From: Chondrosia reniformis
Taxonomy: Eukaryota > Porifera > Demospongiae > Chondrillida > Chondrillidae
Direction of reading: 5' to 3'
NCBI GenBank assembly: GCA_947172415.1
Contig: OX359192.1
Location: 4,156,501 to 4,220,500 of the forward strand
Length of the DNA stretch: 64,000 nucleotides
A program made the translations under genes and the position numbers. Under the pieces are notes generated by a model. The model ran no database searches. It was given only the letters and a program-made list of their open reading frames with translations, and was not told where the DNA came from. Of this stretch, positions 15,438 to 30,100 are shown one piece after another; within the stretch, counting starts at the first letter, position 1, and each line of letters opens with the position of its first letter.

Positions 15438-16739
15438 TCATGTGGGTTCCACAATATATGTTGTAAATGTAGTCCTATTTATATACCACTCACTTTTGAC
15501 TCTACATATATATGCAATATATAAGATGTATAATATGCATATAAGATATATACAATATATATTACATATAAGATATATAATACATATATGAGTTGTTTTC
15601 TTTTTTCTTTTTTCAAGACCCAACCTGGTATTGAACCAGGACATCCTCGTACGACCATGTTATCCGTAACACCATCGGTCATGTGGGTTCCACAATATAT
15701 GTTGTAAATGTAGTCCTATTTATATACCACTCACTTTTGACTCTACATATATATGCAATATATAAGATGTATAATATGCATATAAGATATATACAATATA
15801 TATTACATATAAGATATATAATACATATATGAGTTGTTTTCTTTTTTCTTTTTTCACTTTCACGACCCAACCTGGTATTGAACTAGGGCATCCTCTTACC
15901 TTGTATCCAGACGATGTCATCCGTAACACCATAGGTCACGTGCGTCAACCAATATATGTTATAAATGAAGTCCTATTTATATACCACACACTTTTGACTC
16001 TACATAGATATGCAATATATATATATATATATAATATGCATATAAGATATATACAATATATATTACATATAAGATATATAATACATCAATAAGATGTATG
16101 CTTTTTTTTTCTTTTTTCTGGACCCCACCTGGTATTGTACCAGGACATCCTCGTACGACGATGTTATCCGTAACATCATCGGTAACGTGGGTTCCACAAT
16201 GTATCTTGTAAATGAAGCCCTATTTAGATAACACTCACTTTTGATTCTGCATATATATGCAATATATAAAATGTATAATATGCATATAAGATATATACAA
16301 AATATATTACATATAAGATATATAATACATATATACATTGTTGGCTTTTTTTCTATTTTCAAGACCCAACCTGGTATTGAACAAGGGCATACTCGTACGA
16401 CCATGTTATCAGTAACACCATCGGTCATGTGGGTTCCACAATATATGTTGTAATTGAAGTCCTATTTATATACCACTCACTTTTCACTCTACATATATAT
16501 GCAATATATAAGATATATAATGCACATATAAGATATATACAATAAATATTACATATAGGATATATAATACATATATAAGATGTATGCCTTCTATCTTTTT
16601 TCTTTTTCAGGACTCAACCTGGTATTGAACCAGGGCATCCTCGTACGACGATGTTATCCGTAACATCATGGGGCATGTGATTTCCCCAATATATCTTGTA
16701 AATGAAGTCCTATTTATATACCACTCACTTTTGACTCTA

Positions 16740-19700
16740 CATATATATGCTATATATAAGATATATAATATGCATATAAGATATAATCAATATATATCAC
16801 ATATAAGATATACAATACATATATTAGTTGTTTGCTTTTTTGTTTTTTCTTTTTTCAGGACCCAACCTGGTATTGAACTAGGGCATCCTCGTACCCTGTA
16901 TCCAGACGATGTCATCCGTAACACCATCGGTTATTTGAGTTCCACAATATATGTTTTAAATGAAGACCTATTTATATACCAATCACTTTTGACTCTACAT
17001 ATATATGCAATATAGAAGATATATAATATGCATATAAGATATATACAATATATATTACGTCTTAGATATATAAAACATCTATAAGATGTGTGCTTTTTTT
17101 CTTTTTTCGTTTTTCAGGACCCAACCTGGTATTGAACCAGGGCATCCTTGTACCTTGTATCCAGACGATGTCATCCGTAACACCATCGGTTACCTGGGTC
17201 ACCCAATATATGTTGTAAATGAAGTCCTATTAATATACCACTCACTTTTGACTCTAAATATATATGCAATATATATATATATATATAATATGCATATAAG
17301 ATATATACAATATTTATTACATATAAGATATATAATACATTTATAAGGTGTGTGCTTTTTTCCTTTATTTCTTTTTTCAGGACCCAACCAGGTATTGAAC
17401 TAGGGCATCCTCGTACCTTGTATCCAGACGATGTCATCCGTAACACCATAGGTCACGTGGGTTCCACAATATATGTTGTAAATGATGTCCTATTTATATA
17501 CCACTCACTTTTGACTATACATATATATGCAATATATAAGATATATAATATGCATATAAGATATATACAATATATATAACATATAAGATATATGATACTT
17601 ATATAAATTGTTTGCTTTTTTTCTTTTTTGCTTTTTTCAGGACCCAACCTGATATTTAACCAGGACATTCTCGTACCTTGTTACCAGACGATGTTATCCG
17701 TAACACCATCGGTTACGTGGGTTGCACAATATATGTTGTACATGAAGTCCAATTTATGTACCACTCACTTTTGACTCTACATATATATGCAATATATAAG
17801 ATTTATAATGTGCATATAAGATATATACAATATATATTACATATAAGATATATAATACATATATGTTATGCATGCTTTTTTTCTTTTTTCAAGACCCAAC
17901 CTGGTATTGAACCAGGACCTCCTCGTACCTTGTATCCAGATGATGTTATCCGTAACACCATCGGTTACGTGGTTTCCAAAAAATATGTTGTAAAAGATGT
18001 CCAATTTATATACCACTGACTTTTGACTCTACATATATATGCAATATATAAGATATATAATCTGCATATAAGATATATATAACATATATTACATATAAGA
18101 TATATAATACTTATATACTATGTATCCTTTTTTTCTTTTTCAGGACCCAACATGGTAATGAACCAGGATATCCTCGTACCTTTTTTCCAGACGATGTTAT
18201 CCGTAACACCATCGGTTATGTGAGTTCCACAATATATGTTGTAAATGAAGACCTATTTATATACCACTCACTTTTGACTCTACATATATATGCTATATAT
18301 AAGATATATAATCTGCATATAAGATATATATAACATATATTACATATAAGATATATAATACTTATATACTATGTATCCTTTTTTTCTTTTTCAGGACCCA
18401 ACATGGTAATGAACCAGGATATCCTCGTACCTTTTTTCCAGACGATGTTATCCGTAACACCATCGGTTATGTGAGTTCCACAATATATGTTGTAAATGAA
18501 GACCTATTTATATACCACTCACTTTTGACTCTACATATATATGCTATATATAAGATATATAATATGCATATAAGATATAATCAATATATATTACATATAA
18601 GATATACAATATATATATTAGTTGTTTGCTTTTTTGTTTTTTCTTTTTTCAGGACCCAACCTGGTATTGAACTAGGGCATCCACGTACCCTGTATCCAGA
18701 CGATGTCATCCGTAACACCATCGGTTATTTGAGTTCCACAATATATGTTTTAAATGAAGACCTATTTATATACCAATCACTTTTGACTCTACATATATAT
18801 GCAATATATAAGATATATAATATGCATATAAGATATATACAATATATATTACGTATTAGATATATAAAACATCTGTAAGATTTGTGCTTTTTTTCTTTTT
18901 TCGTTTTTCAGGACCCAACCTGGTATTGAACCAGGGCATCCTTGTACCTTGTATCCAGACGATGTCATCCGTAACACCATCGGTTACCTGGGTCACCCAA
19001 TATATGTTGTAAATGAAGTCCTATTAATATACCACTCACTTTTGACTCTACATATATATGCAATATATATATATATATATAATATGCATATAAGATATAT
19101 ACAATATATATTACATATAAGATATATAATACATTTATAAGGTGTGTGCTTTTTTCCTTTATTTCTTTTTTCAGGACCCAACCAGGTATTGAACTAGGGC
19201 ATCCTCGTACCTTGTATCCAGACGATGTCATCCGTAACACCATAGGTCACGTGGGTTCCACAATATATGTTGTAAATGATGTCCTATTTATATACCACTC
19301 ACTTTTGACTCTACATATATATGCAATATATAAGATATATAATATGCATATAAGATATATACAATATATATAACATATAAGATATATGATACTTATATAA
19401 ATTGTTTGCTTTTTTTCTTTTTTTCTTTTTTCATGACCCAACCTGATATTTAACCAGGACATTCTCGTACCTTGTTACCAGACGATGTTATCCGTAACAC
19501 CATCGGTTACGTGGGTTGCACAATATATGTTGTACATGAAGTCCAATTTATGTACCACTCACTTTTGACTCTACATATATATGCAATATATAAGATTTAT
19601 AATGTGCATATAAGATATATACAATATATATTACATATAAGATATATAATACATATATGTTATGTATGCTTTTTTTCTTTTTTCAGGACCCAACCTGGTA

Positions 19701-20080
19701 TTGAACCAGGACCTCCTCGTACCTTGTATCCAGATGATGTTATCCGTAACACCATCGGTTACGTGGTTTCCAAAAAATATGTTGTAAAAGATGTCCAATT
19801 TATATACCACTGACTTTTGACTCTACATATATATGCAATATATAAGATATATAATCTGCATATAAGATATATATAACATATATTACATATAAGATATATA
19901 ATACTTATATACTATGTATGCTTTTTTTCTTTTTCAGGACCCAACATGGTAATGAACCAGGATATCCTCGTACCTTGTTTCCAGACGATGTTATCCGTAA
20001 CACCATCGGTTATTTGAGTTCCACAATATATGTTGTAAATGAAGACCTATTTATATACCACTCACATTTGACTCTACCTA
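16740..20080 (+). repeat. Higher-order repeat in block A: one seven-monomer and one six-monomer unit
   Basis: The distinctive monomer with ATGCTATATATAAG and AAGATATAATCAATA occurs near 16750 and again near 18541, about 1794 bp apart. The first unit holds an extra 252-bp monomer: the CCTTTTTTCCAGACGATG variant appears twice, near 18170 and 18430. Removing that monomer gives 1542 bp, the period seen three times in block B. Confidence 0.85.
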
Positions 20081-21041
20081 TATATGCAATATATAAGATA
20101 TATAATATGCATATAAGATATATACAATATATATTACGTATAAGATATATAATACATTTATAAGATGTGTGCTTTTTTCCTTTATTTCTTTTTTCAGGAC
20201 CCAACCTGGTATTGAACAAGGGCATCCTTGTACCTTGTATCCAGACGATGTCATCCGTAACACCATCGGTTACCTGGGTCACCCAATATATGTTGTAAAT
20301 GAAGTCCTATTTATATACCACTCACTTTTGACTCTACATATATATGCAATATATATATATATATATATATAATATGCATATAATATATATACAATATATA
20401 TTATCTATCAGATATATAATACATTTATAAGATGTTTGCTTTTTTCCTTTATTTCTTTTTTCATGACCCAACCTGGTATTGAACTAGGGCATCCTCGTAC
20501 CTTGTATCCAGACGATGTCATCCGTAACACCATAGGTCACGTGGGTTCCACAATATATGTTGTAAATGATGTCCTATTCATATACCACTCACTTTTGACT
20601 CTACATATCTATGCAATATATAAGATATATAATATGCATATAAGATATATACAATATATATAACATATAAGATATATAATACTTACATAAGTTGTTTTCT
20701 ATTTTTCTTTTTTTCTTTTTTCAGGAACCAACCTGATATTTAACCAGGACATTCTCGTACCTTGTTACCAGACCATGTTATCCGTAACACCATCGGTTAC
20801 GTGGGTCACACAATATATGTTGTAAATGAAGTCCTATTTATATATCACTCACTTTTGACTCTACATATATATGCAATATATAAGATATATTAATATGCAT
20901 ATAAGATATATACAATATATATTACATATAAGATATATAATGCATATATGATGCATGCTTTTTTCTTTTTTTAGTACCCAACCTGGTATTGAACCAGGAC
21001 ATCCTCGTACCTTGTATCCAGACCATGTTATCCGTAACACC

Positions 21042-21174
21042 AAGCATAGAAACAAGAAAGGAATGTTACGCAGTGAAGCATTACCTATGCATGAATCATA
21101 CAACACCCTTGCTTGTAGGATTCATGCATAGCTAATGCTTCACTTTGTAACATTCCTTTCTTGTTTCTATGCTT
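21042..21174. repeat. Inverted repeat (56-bp arms) at left end of the 738-bp insertion
   Basis: Arms 21042-21097 and 21119-21174 match at 53 of 56 positions by my alignment, around a 21-nt loop. The outermost paired bases coincide with the junction to satellite, so the hairpin is terminal to the element. Confidence 0.88.
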
Positions 21175-21780
21175 TTTGTGCCAACACTACATCTTCACTA
21201 TTTTTGTAGAAAGTTTTTATTATTCTCTAGTTTCTGTACTTTTTAATGGAGCATAGTCTAAGAATTTGTTGTATTTTAAACCACTTTGGTTTCGCAATAT
21301 TCGACTGATTGTGACGTCATTAAAATGGCGAATTTATTGAGGTCTTGACTCTGGAGCCATGAAAACTGTCACACTCAATAATAGCATTATCGTTCTCGCT
21401 TCTACAAAAGAATACAGCTCGGAAAAATTACAGTAATTTCGATTAAGAAGTAGTCCGAAGGCTTATTTCGTTTTTTAGTTACAGCGGGCGAAGAAGATGA
21501 AGAAGATGAAGAAGATGAAGAAGAAGATGAAGAAGAAGATGAAGAAGATGAAGAAGAAGAAAACAAAAATGGGAGATTTCAAAGTTCGTTCATTTGCCAA
21601 CGATATACGGTCGCTTGCCTTCAAGGCCAATTTATAGCATGGCTGTTCTATATTTAACTCTACATAGTCTCGTTTCGGCGATTTTCAGCCTAATTCGGAA
21701 TTTAGCTCCTGTACTAATGTTTGGGGAAAACGAAACAACCCGAAACATCCCTACATAGAGAGTACTACCGTACTTTCTGA
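21043..21780 (+). mobile_element. Second insertion type in satellite (738 bp), same terminal hairpin as the 934-bp element
   Basis: This non-satellite block starts with AGCATAGAAAC and ends with AGAGAGTACTACCGTACTTTC then TGA. Its last roughly 30 bp match the end of the 934-bp element almost base for base, but I see no similarity in the interior. The architecture is parallel: a large inverted repeat at the left terminus, a purine-rich GAAGATGAAGAAGA run near 21490-21560, and a small terminal hairpin on the right. No reading frame resembles a protein. The flanks are not contiguous in the monomer: satellite stops at CGTAACACCA and resumes in the AT-rich tail at TATTATGCATGC. Insertion was therefore accompanied by, or followed by, rearrangement. 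Confidence 0.7.
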
Positions 21781-23212
21781 TATATTATGCATGCTTTATT
21801 TTCTTTTTTCAGGACACAACCTGGTATTGAACCAGGACATCCTCGCACCTTGTATCCAGATGATGTCTTCCGTAAGCCCATCGGTCACATGGGTTCCACA
21901 ATATAGGTTGTAAATGAAGTCCTCTTTATATACCACTCACTTTTGACTCTACACATATATGCAATATATAAGATATATTAATATGCATATAAGATATATA
22001 CAATATATATTACATATAAGATATATAATACATATATACGTTGTTTTCTTTTTTCTTTTTTCAGGACACAACCTGGTATTGTACTAGGGCATCCTCGTAC
22101 CTTGTATCCAGACGATGTCATCCGTAACACCATCGGTCACGTGGGTCACACAATATATGTTGTAAATGAAGTCCTATTTATATGCCACTCACTTTTGACT
22201 CTACATATATATGCAATATATATATTTATATATAATATGCATATAAGATATATACAATATATATTACATTTAAGATATATAATACATATATATTATGTAT
22301 GCTTTTTTTAATTTTTCAGGACATAAACTGGTATTGAACCAGGACATCCTCGTACCTTGTATCCAGACGATAATATCCGTGACACCATCCGTCACGTGGG
22401 TTCCACAATATATATTGTAAATGAAGTCCTATTTATATGCCACTCACTTTTGACTCTACATATATATTCCATATATAAGATATATAATATGCATATAAGA
22501 TATATACAATATATATTACATATATAAGATATATAATACATATATAAGTTGTTTGCTTTTTTCTTTTTTCTTTTTTCAAGACCCAACCTAGTATTGAAGT
22601 AGGGTTTCCTCGTACCTTGTATCCAGACGATGTCATCCGTAACACCATCGGTCACGTGGGTCACCCAATATATGTTGTAAATGAAGTCCCATTTATATAC
22701 CACACACTTTTGACTCTACATATATATGCAATATATATATTTATATATAATATGCATATAAGATATATACAATATATATTACATTTAAGATATATAATGC
22801 ATATATATTACGTATGCTTTTTTTAATTTTTCAGGACATAACCTGGTATTGAACCAGGACATCCTCGTACCTTGTATCCAGACGATAATATCCGTGACAC
22901 CAGCCATCACGTGGGTTCCACAATATATATTGTAAATGAAGTCCTATTTATATACCACTCACTTTTGACTCTACATATATATTCCATATATAAGATATAT
23001 AATATGCATATAAGATATATACAATATATATTACATATATAAGATATATAATGCATATATAAGATGTATGCTTTTTTCTTTTTTCTTTTTTCAAGACCCA
23101 ACCTAGTATTGAACCAGGGCATCCTCGTACCTTGTATCGAGACGATGTTATCCGTAACACCATCGGTCATGTGGGTTCCACAATATATGTTGTAAATGAA
23201 GTCCTATTTATA
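21781..23212 (+). repeat. Satellite array, segment 3
   Basis: These monomers correspond to block A from about 1322 onward, but with net loss of about two monomers relative to A between 1742 and 2250 (the offset drops from 20459 to 19946). It ends mid-monomer at TTTATA, the same point at which copy A of the 934-bp element inserted. Nothing non-satellite was seen. Confidence 0.93.
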
Positions 23213-24146
23213 CAGGTAAATAAGAAACATTAATGTTAGAAATAGGATTGGTAGTGTTCACTAATACATTTGCAAAAAGTATCGAAACAAGACACTGATT
23301 ATATGATAAGGCTTATCATACAGAAGTTGCATATATACTGAAATTTAAGTAAATTAACCATACACTTCTGTATTTGGGCGCACTAACCTTAAGTAGGAAT
23401 GGTGCGCCCAAACACAGAAGTGTATGGTTAAGTTACTTAAATTTCAGTATATATGCAACTTCTGTATGATTAGCCTTATCATATAAGCAGTGTCTTGTTT
23501 CGATACTTTTTGCAGATGTATTAGTGGACACTACCATTCCTACTTCTAACATCATTTTTGTAAATGTTTTTTATTTACTTGTATTCCCCCTTTTTTCCTC
23601 TTAATATTACTAGTTTTAAATTGATTTAAAAGTTTTCTTGGCGAAGATCTCAAAATAACGTCTTAGACAAGAGAAATATGCCGAAAACCATGATCTCTTA
23701 ATTAAAAAATGGCGTCCGAGAAGACCACAATTTTCGCTCTTCACAATTAACATGCTTATTGTAGAGCGCATTCAGATTTAGGGCTGTCTATTCCCTAGTT
23801 CTGAAATATTTATGACCATTTATAACTAGTACCTTCCCGCATAAGTTCACATATTAGGGCTAGTCTATTCAATAAAAGAAGAAGAAGAAGAAAAAGAAGA
23901 AGAAAAAATGAATTTTGGAAGTGGGTCTATTCCTAGTTAGCCGCTTTTTGAACGCTATAGAGCATGTAGAGCGTCGAAACATGTTTTTGCATTTAGGAAA
24001 GCATGCATTAATCGCTGCAAATAACCGAATATAAGCGAAAATCGCTTCTTTGGCGATTTATGAGGTGTTGATTGCTAATACATTGGATAGGGCAGCCATT
24101 TCTTTTACAGCCATTCCTACTTAGAGAGTACTACCGTACTCTCTGA
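23213..24146 (+). mobile_element. Non-autonomous insertion in satellite, copy B
   Basis: Same length (934 bp) as copy A and by eye essentially identical, at the homologous position TTTATA|TACCAC of the duplicated block. It was therefore copied with the block, not inserted independently. It holds the left-terminal long inverted repeat (about 23213-23383 with 23402-23581), the GAAGAA run near 23876-23908 and the terminal hairpin just before 24146. Confidence 0.75.
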
Positions 24147-27100
24147 TACCACTCACTTTTGACTCTACATATATATGCAATATATATGATGTATAATATG
24201 CATATTAGATATTTACAATATATATTACAAATAAGATATATAATACATATATAAGATGTGTGCTTTTTTCTTTTTTTCTTTTTCAGGACCCAACCTGGTA
24301 TTGAACCAGGGCATCCTCGTACGACGATGTTATCCGTAACACCATCGGTCATGTGGGTTCCACAATATATCTTGTAAATGAAGTCCTATTTATATACCAC
24401 AAACTTTTGATTCTGAATATATATGCAATATATATATATGTATAATATCCATATAAGATATGTACAATATATATTACATATAAGATATATAATACATATA
24501 TAAGTTGTTTGCTTTTTTCTTTTTTTCTTTTTTCAGGAACCAACCTGGTATTGAACTAAGGCATGCTCGTACCTTGCATCCAGACGATGTCATCCGTAAC
24601 ACCATCGGTCACGTGGGTAACCCAATATATGTTAAAAATGAAGTCCTATTTATATTCCACTCACTTTTGAATCTACATATATATGCATTATTTAAGATAT
24701 ATAATATGCATATAAGATATATACAATATATATTACATATAAGATTTATAACACATATATAAAATGTATGCTTTTTATCTTTTTCAGGACCCAACCTGGT
24801 ATTGAACCACGACATCCTCGTACCTCGTATCCAGACGATGTCATCCGTAACACCATCGGTCACATTGATCACCCAATATATGTTGTAAATGAAGTCCTAT
24901 TTATATATCACTCACTTTTGACTCTGCATATATATGCAATATATATGATGTATAATATGCATATATAAGATATATACAATATATATTAAATATAAGATAT
25001 ATAATATATATAAGATGTATGCTTTTTTGTCTTTTTTCAGGATTTCACCTGGTATTGAACCACGGCATCCACGACGATGTTATCCGTAACACCATCGGTC
25101 ATGGGGGTTCCACGATATATCTTGTAAATGAAGTCCTATTTATATCGCACACCCTTTTGATTCTAAATATATATGCAATATATATATATATATAATATCC
25201 ATATAAGAGATATAAAATATATATTACATATAAGATATATAATACATATATAAGTTGTTTGCTTTTTTCAGGAACCAACCTGGTATTGAACTAAGGCATC
25301 CTCGTACCTTGCATCCAGACGATGTCATCCGTAACACCATCGGTCACGTGGGTCACCTAATATATGTTAAAAATGAAGTCCTATTTATATTCCACTCACT
25401 TTTGAATCTACATATATATGCCATATATATTTATATATAACATGCATATAAGATATATACAATATATATTACATATAAGATACATAATACATATATGAGA
25501 TGTATGCTTGTTTTTCTTTTTTCAGGACCCAACCTGGTATTGAACATGGGGATGCTCGTACCTTTTAACCAGACGATATCATCCGTAACACCATTGGTCA
25601 CGTCGGTCACACAATATATGCTCTAAATGAAGTTCTATTTATATACCACTAACTTTTGAATCTACATATATAAGCATTATTTAAGATATATAATATGCAT
25701 ATAAGATATATACAATATATATTACATATAAGATTTATAATACATATATAAAATGTACGCTTTCTTTCTTTTTCAGGACCCAACCTGGTATTGAACCACG
25801 ACATCCTCGTACCTCGTATCCAAACGATGTCATCTGTAACACCATCGATCACGTCGATCACCCAATATATGTTGTAAATGAAGTCCAATTTATATACCAC
25901 TCACTTTTGACTCTATATATATATGCAATATATATATATATATTATATGCATATAAGATATACACAATATATATTACATATAAGATATATAATATATATA
26001 TAATATGGATGCTTTTTTTTCTTTATTCGGGACCCAACGTTATATTCAACCAGGGCATCCTCGCACCTAGTAACCAGACGATGTTATCCGTAACACCATC
26101 GGTCATGTGGGTTCCACAATATATGTTGTAAATAAAGTCCTATTTATATACCACTCACTTTTGACTCTACATATATATGCAATATATAAGATATATAATG
26201 TGCATATAAGATATATACAATATATATTACATATAAGATATATAATACATATATGGGATGTATGCTTGTTTTTCTTTATTCAGGACCCAACTTGGTATTC
26301 AATCAGGGCATCCTCGTACGTCGCAACCAGACGATATCATCCGTAACACCATTGGTCACGTCGGTCATATAATATATGCTCTAAATGAAGTTCTATTTCT
26401 ATACCACTAACTTTTGAATCTACATATATATGAATTATATAAGATATATATATAATATGCATATAAGATATATACAATATATATTACATATAAGATTTAT
26501 ACTACATATATAAAATGTATGCTTTTTTCTTTTTTCAGGACCCAACCTGGTATTGAACCACGACATCCTCGTACTTCGTATCCAGACGATGTCATCCGTA
26601 ACACCATCGGTCACGTCGATCACCCAATATATGTTGTAAATGAAGTCCTATTTATATACCACTCCCTTTTGACTCTGCATATATATGCAATATATAAGAT
26701 ATATAATATGCATATATAAGATATATACAATATATTTTACATATAAGATATATAATACATATATAAGATGTATGCTTTTTTGTCTTTTTTCAGTACCCAA
26801 CCTGGTATTGAAGCAGGGCTTCCTCGTACCTTGTATCCAGACGATGTCATCCGTAACACCATCGGTCACCTACGTCACCCAATATATGTTGTAAATGAAG
26901 TCCTATTTATATACCACTCACTGTTGACTCTACATATATATGCAATATATATATATATATATAATATGCATATAACATATATACAATATATATCACATAT
27001 AAGATATATAATACATATATAAGATGTATGCTTTTTTCTTTTTTCTTTTTTTCAGGGCCCAACCTGGTATTTAACCAGGGCATCCTCGTACCTTGTTACC

Positions 27101-30100
27101 AGACGATATCATCAGTAACACCATCGCTCACGTCGGTCACACAATATATGTTGTAAATGAAGTCCTATTTAAATACCACTCACTTTTTACTCTACATATA
27201 TATGCAATATATAAGATATATAATATGCATATAAGATATATACAATATATATTACACATTAGATATATAATACATACATTAGATGTATGCTTTTTTTCTT
27301 TTTTCCTTTTTTCATAGCTCAACCTGGTATTTAACAAGGGCATCCTCTTACCTTTTAACAAGACGATATCATCAGTAACACCATCAGTCACTTCGGTCAC
27401 ACAATATATGCTCTAAATGAAGTTCTATTTATATACCACTAACTTTTGAATCTACATATATATGCATTATATAAGATATATTATATGCATATAAGATATA
27501 TACAATATATAATACATATAAGATTTATAATACATATAGAAGTTGTTGGCTTTTTTTCTTTTTTCAGGACCCAATCTGATATTGAACCACGACATCCTCG
27601 TACCTCGTATCCAGACGATGTCATCCGTAACACCATCGGTCACGTTGATCACCCAATATATGTTGAAAATGAAGTTCAATTTATATACCACTCACTTTTG
27701 ACTCTACATATATATGCAATATATGCAATATATAATATGCATATAAGATTTATACAATATATATTACATATAAGATATATAATACAGAAATAAGATGTAT
27801 CCTTTTTTCTTTTTTTCTTTTTTCTGGACCCAACCTTGTATTGAACCAGGGCATCATCGTACCTTGTATCCGGACGATGTCATCCGTAACACCATCGGTC
27901 ACGTGGTTCACCCTATATATATTGTAAATTAAGTCCTACTTATATACAACTAACTTTTGACTCTACATATATATGTAATATATAAGATATATAATATGCA
28001 TACAAGATATATACAATATATATTACATATAAGATTTATAATACATATATAAAATGTATGCTTTCTTTCCTTTTTTCAGGGCCCAACCTGGTATTGAACC
28101 ACGACATCCTCGTACCTCGTATCCAGACGATGTCATCCGTAGCACCATCCTTCACGTCCATCACCTAATATATGTTGTAAATGAAGTCCTATTTATATAC
28201 CACTCACTTTTGACTCTACATATATATGCAATATATAAGATATATAATGTGCATATAAGATATATACAATATATATTACATATAAGATATATAATACATA
28301 TATGAGATGTATGCTTCTTTTTCTTTATTCAGGACCCAACTTGGTATTCAATCAGGGCATCCTCGTACGTCGCAACCAGACGATATCATCCGTAACACCA
28401 TTGGTCACGTCTGTCATATAATATATGCTCTAAATGAAGTTCCATTTATATACCACTAACTTTTGAATCTACATATATATGCATTATATAAGATATATAA
28501 TATGCATATAAGATATATACAATATATAATACATATAAGATTTATAATACATATATAAAATGTATGATTTTTTTCTTTTTTCAGGACCCAACCTGGTATT
28601 GAACCACGACATCCTCGTACTTCGTATCCAGACGATGTCATCCGTAACACCATCGGTCACGTCGATCACCCAATATACGTTATAAATAAAGTCCTATTTA
28701 AATACCACTCACTTTTGACTCTACATATATATGCAATATATAAGATATATAAGATGCATATAAGATATATACAATATATATTACACATAAGATATATAAT
28801 ACATACATAAGATGTATGCTTTTTTTCTTTTTTCCTTTTTTCAGAGCCCAACCTGGTATTTAAACAGGGCATCCTCTTACCTTTTAACAAGACGATATCA
28901 TCAGTAACACAATCAGTCACGTCGGTCACACAATATATGCTCTAAATGAAGTTCTATTTATATACCACTAACTTTTGAATCTACATATATATGCATTATA
29001 TAAGATATATTATATGCATATAAGATATATACAATATATATTACATATAAGATTTATAATACATATATAAGTTGTTGGCTTTTTTCTTTTTTCAGGACCC
29101 AATCTGGTATTGAACCACGACATCCTCGTACCTCGTATCCAGACGATGTCATCCGTAACACCATCGGTCACGTCGATCACCCAATATATGTTGAAAATGA
29201 AGTTCAATTTATATACCACTCACTTTTGAATCTACATATATATGTAATATATAAGATATATAATATGCATACAAGATATATACAATATATATTACATATA
29301 AGATTTATAATACATATATAAAATGTATGCTTTCTTTCCTTTTTTCAGGACCCAACCTGGTATTGAACCACGACATCCTCGTACCTCGTATCCAGACGAT
29401 GTCATCCGTAACACCATCGGTCTCGTCGATCACCTAATATATGTTGTAAATGAAGTCCAATTTATATACCACTGACTTTTGACGGTACATATATATGCAA
29501 TATATATATATATATTATATGCATATAAGATATATACAATATATATTACATATAAGATATATAATACATATATAATATGGATGCTCTTTTTTCTTTTTTC
29601 GGGACCGAACCTGGTATTGAACCAGGCATCCTCGCACCTAGTATCCAGACGATGTTATCCGTAACACCATCGGTCATGTAGGTTCCACAATATATGTTGT
29701 AAATGAAGTCCTATTTATATACCAATCACTTTTGACTCTACATATATATGCAATATATAACATATATAATATGCGTATAAGATATACACAATATATATTA
29801 CATATAAGATATACAATACATATAATAGATGTACACTTTTTTCTTTTTTCAGGACCCAACCTGGTATTGAACCATGGCATCCTCAAGCGACCATGTTATC
29901 CGTAGCACCAACGGTCACGTGGGTTCCACAATGTATCTTATAAATGAAGTTCTATTTATATACCACTCACTTTTGACTCTACATATTTATGCAATATATA
30001 AGATATATAATATGCATATAAGATATATACAATATATATTATATATAAGATATATAATACATATATATGATGTATGCTTTTCTCATTTTTCGTTTTTAAG

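Larger units (their letters stand above)
1322..20800 (+). repeat. Segmental duplication, block A
   Basis: This block recurs as block B (about 20.8-41.5 kb). Diagnostic monomer variants and the 934-bp insertion appear in the same order. Offsets are about 19946 bp from 3.3 to 10 kb, then 19452 and 20742 further right, because whole monomers were gained or lost in one block. Block edges are approximate because the sequence is satellite on both sides. Confidence 0.85.
4201..21042 (+). repeat. Satellite array, segment 2
   Basis: Continuous head-to-tail monomers of the same roughly 250-bp family, starting mid-monomer at TACCACTCAC (the other half of the monomer split at 3266) and ending at CGTAACACCA. 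Monomers fall into recognisable subtypes that recur in a fixed order, giving higher-order repeats. A 502-bp two-monomer unit is duplicated at 14434-15437. A seven-monomer unit (about 1794 bp) is followed by its six-monomer version at about 16.74-20.08 kb. No gene, RNA gene or unique sequence was seen in this stretch. Confidence 0.95.
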
